From the NCBI GenBank assembly GCA_030691835.1, contig JAUYDO010000003.1:1-6830 (forward strand): a stretch of 6,830 nt of DNA. The letters run 5' to 3'. Below the pieces are notes generated by a model, which had not been told where the DNA came from, ran no database searches, and saw only the letters and a program-made list of their open reading frames with translations. Numbering within the stretch: position 1 is the stretch's first letter; each line of letters opens with the position of its first letter. Below are positions 5,420 through 6,830 of this stretch, piece by piece. The position numbers and the translations under genes were made by a program. The stretch comes from Dehalococcoidia bacterium (GTDB taxonomy: Bacteria > Chloroflexota > Dehalococcoidia > Dehalococcoidales > UBA3254).

Positions 5420-6196
5420 TTAACCGACTGCGGTAAGCCCGCCATCAAGGTACATAATCTGCCCCGTGATAAAATCCGAAGCTCGAGAAGCCAGGAATAC
5501 ACTTAACCCCACGATATCTTCGGGTTCGCCTATGCGCTGAAGCGGCACGTTAGCCAGGTATTTTTTCAGATGGTCAGGAGCCAGGACTCCCGCTTTCTCC
5601 GCCAGCTTTGTCCTTACTATGGAAGGAGCTATAGCGTTGACATTGATATTGTAAGGTGCCCACTCGGAAGCCAGCGCTTTGGTAAACATGTCCAGCGCGC
5701 CTTTGCTGGCACAGTAGCCCGCATTCCCTCCCCACATAGTAGCTCTCGTTCCTCTGACAGACGACATATTAATGATTTTACCCTTCTTTTTGGCAATCAT
5801 AACCTTGCCAAATTCCCGGCAGGGCAGCATAAAGGCATTGACGTTCAGGCTGAATTGCTGATTCCAGATGTCCAGCGGAAACTCGACCGCAGGCTTTTTT
5901 ATACTTAGTCCATGGGCGTTCATTAGAATATCGACTGTGCCGAACTTTGCCACAACCTGTTCCTTTAGTCGTATGACACTCTGTTCATCAGAGGCGTCAA
6001 CCTGAAAAGCCGCCGCCTCTGACGCAGTCTCCTTCTGAATCCTTTCGGCTACAGCCTGCACGTTTTCTAACCTGCGGCCGGCAACAGCCACTTTGGCGCC
6101 ATAAAAAGCAAAGCCGAGGGCAATGGGTTCACCCAGCCCTCCGGCTCCGCCAATAACGACAGCCACCTTGCCGTCCATTCTGAATAAATCAATCAT
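5420..6196 (-). CDS. SDR-family NAD(P)-dependent oxidoreductase
   Basis: A classical short-chain dehydrogenase of 258 residues. The cofactor motif is G16-G-A-G-G20-L-G22, and strand beta2 ends G40-R41-R42, which suggests NADP(H). The NNAG-type motif reads NAHG (93-96). The catalytic set is Asn118, Ser146 in NMSSV, Tyr161 and Lys165 in YCASK, with a Ser-to-Tyr spacing about two residues longer than in FabG. The C-terminus (DFITGQIMYLDGG) is canonical. Such enzymes interconvert alcohols and ketones. In this operon it could oxidise a hydroxyl made upstream, but its substrate cannot be read from sequence, and general labels such as 3-oxoacyl reductase would be guesses. The start is ATG at 6196, with a strong GGAGG (6204-6208) seven bases before it. 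It follows the DUF849 gene by 19 bases, so the two are probably co-translated. Confidence 0.92.
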   Translation of the reverse strand: MIDLFRMDGKVAVVIGGAGGLGEPIALGFAFYGAKVAVAGRRLENVQAVAERIQKETASEAAAFQVDASDEQSVIRLKEQVVAKFGTVDILMNAHGLSIKKPAVEFPLDIWNQQFSLNVNAFMLPCREFGKVMIAKKKGKIINMSSVRGTRATMWGGNAGYCASKGALDMFTKALASEWAPYNINVNAIAPSIVRTKLAEKAGVLAPDHLKKYLANVPLQRIGEPEDIVGLSVFLASRASDFITGQIMYLDGGLTAVG

Positions 6197-6215
6197 AGTC
6201 CCACCTCCAAGTACA

Positions 6216-6830
6216 TTAGTACCCGACCTTATCCTTCAGTGACTTAAGTCCGAGTAATCGCCTGGTCTCTTCCGTGGTAGTCGGCTCTTTGCCCATTTCT
6301 CGTGCAATCCTCACAGAGCGAGCTACCACCTGGGCGTTGCTTTTGGCAGGCTCTCCCTTGCCGTAATAGAGATTATCCTCAAATCCCACCCTGACAGCGC
6401 CACCCATAGCCATACCTATTGTGGTCATCTGGAGCTCTTCCTTGCCTGTTGCCAGCACGCTCCACAAAGTATCTTGAGGTTCAGGAAGGTCCAGGAGGCA
6501 CATAAAGAGATAAAATGGGGTAGCCTCCATTCCTCCGTGATACGGCTGACCAAGCACTATTTCCGTAAAGTAGGGTTTTTCCACAATGCCTTTGGCAATG
6601 AGGTTTTTTACCTCACGAAAGTTGGCAGGGTTGAATACTTCCATACAGGGTTTCACGCCGGCGTCCTTCATTTTCCTGGCGTAGTTTTCCAGAGTTTTGC
6701 CATATATATGGTCGCCTGTGCCCTCGTAGGGGCCGAAGTTCCGTATCATAGTCCCCATATCAAGAGACGCCATTTCAGGCTTCGGGTTTGCTTCTAGGCA
6801 TCGTATCTTATCCTCTGGTGAGACCTGGGG
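6216..6830 (-). CDS. DUF849 / beta-keto acid cleavage enzyme (BKACE), C-terminal part
   Basis: The frame stays open to the right edge, so 204 residues of a protein usually near 270-310 are visible and the N-terminus lies outside. Family BKACE enzymes are zinc-dependent and react a beta-keto acid with acetyl-CoA to give acetoacetate and a new acyl-CoA. The visible part has the family run PEMASLDMG near the left end of the protein, then TTIGMAMGGAVRVGFEDNLYY. Its Glu (codon 6378-6380) corresponds to the Zn-ligand Glu of the GxEDN motif. NAQVVARSVRIAREMGKEP and the closing LLGL are also typical. The HxH zinc pair would be in the missing part. It is the first operon gene in the window, and more genes may lie upstream. 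The ATG at 6773 is internal, not the true start. Confidence 0.9.
   Translation of the reverse strand, partial: PQVSPEDKIRCLEANPKPEMASLDMGTMIRNFGPYEGTGDHIYGKTLENYARKMKDAGVKPCMEVFNPANFREVKNLIAKGIVEKPYFTEIVLGQPYHGGMEATPFYLFMCLLDLPEPQDTLWSVLATGKEELQMTTIGMAMGGAVRVGFEDNLYYGKGEPAKSNAQVVARSVRIAREMGKEPTTTEETRRLLGLKSLKDKVGY

Noticed and set aside
5290..5502. 70-codon minus-strand open frame between the SDR and cupin genes
   Set aside because: It overlaps both genes in another frame and has no domain features.
1..6830. tRNA, rRNA, CRISPR array or transposase
   Set aside because: No cloverleaf, rRNA segment, regularly spaced repeats or transposase motif was seen on either strand.

Overview
The window looks like a chromosomal segment of an uncultured anaerobic bacterium. 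The style resembles Dehalococcoidia (Chloroflexota): GC is intermediate, palindromic repeats of the 'GTCATTCTGAGCGCAGCGAAGAATC' kind are scattered between genes, and a molybdopterin oxidoreductase sits with a DUF849 enzyme, an SDR and an acyl-CoA-type dehydrogenase. The taxonomic call is inference from recalled similarity, not from a marker gene.

Layout. Bases 1-480 hold no convincing intact gene. They contain a doubtful minus-strand coding remnant (about 37-234), two small dyads, and a nested palindromic element (252-419). A possible promoter at 447-475 leads into a plus-strand gene for a helix-turn-helix plus ImmA/IrrE metallopeptidase protein. This gene is split over three reading-frame segments (482-1519) by two compensating frameshifts. 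Bases 1516-1706 form a convergent intergenic region. It carries a second, diverged copy of the last ten codons of the neighbouring molybdoenzyme gene, a 39-base near-perfect hairpin and two TCCGCC/GGCGGA palindromes.

From 1707 to the right edge everything is on the minus strand and reads as one operon. In transcription order it is: DUF849 beta-keto acid cleavage enzyme (truncated by the window edge), SDR dehydrogenase, a small cupin lacking the usual metal ligands, a 3-hydroxyacyl-CoA dehydrogenase-family protein, and a 739-residue cytoplasmic Mo/W-bis-pterin enzyme related to the acetylene hydratase type. Gaps are 19, 86, 22 and 74 bases. No CoA ligase, electron-transfer subunit or transporter is visible.

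How the genes may work together (inference): the Mo/W enzyme could introduce or move a hydroxyl group without an obvious redox partner. The SDR and/or the HAD-type protein would oxidise the hydroxyl to a beta-keto acid, and the DUF849 enzyme would cleave that with acetyl-CoA to give acetoacetate and a new acyl-CoA. The pairing of a 3-hydroxyacyl-CoA dehydrogenase relative with a DUF849 enzyme is the logic known from L-carnitine catabolism. Adding a Mo/W enzyme and a metal-less cupin makes this a candidate undescribed catabolic pathway.
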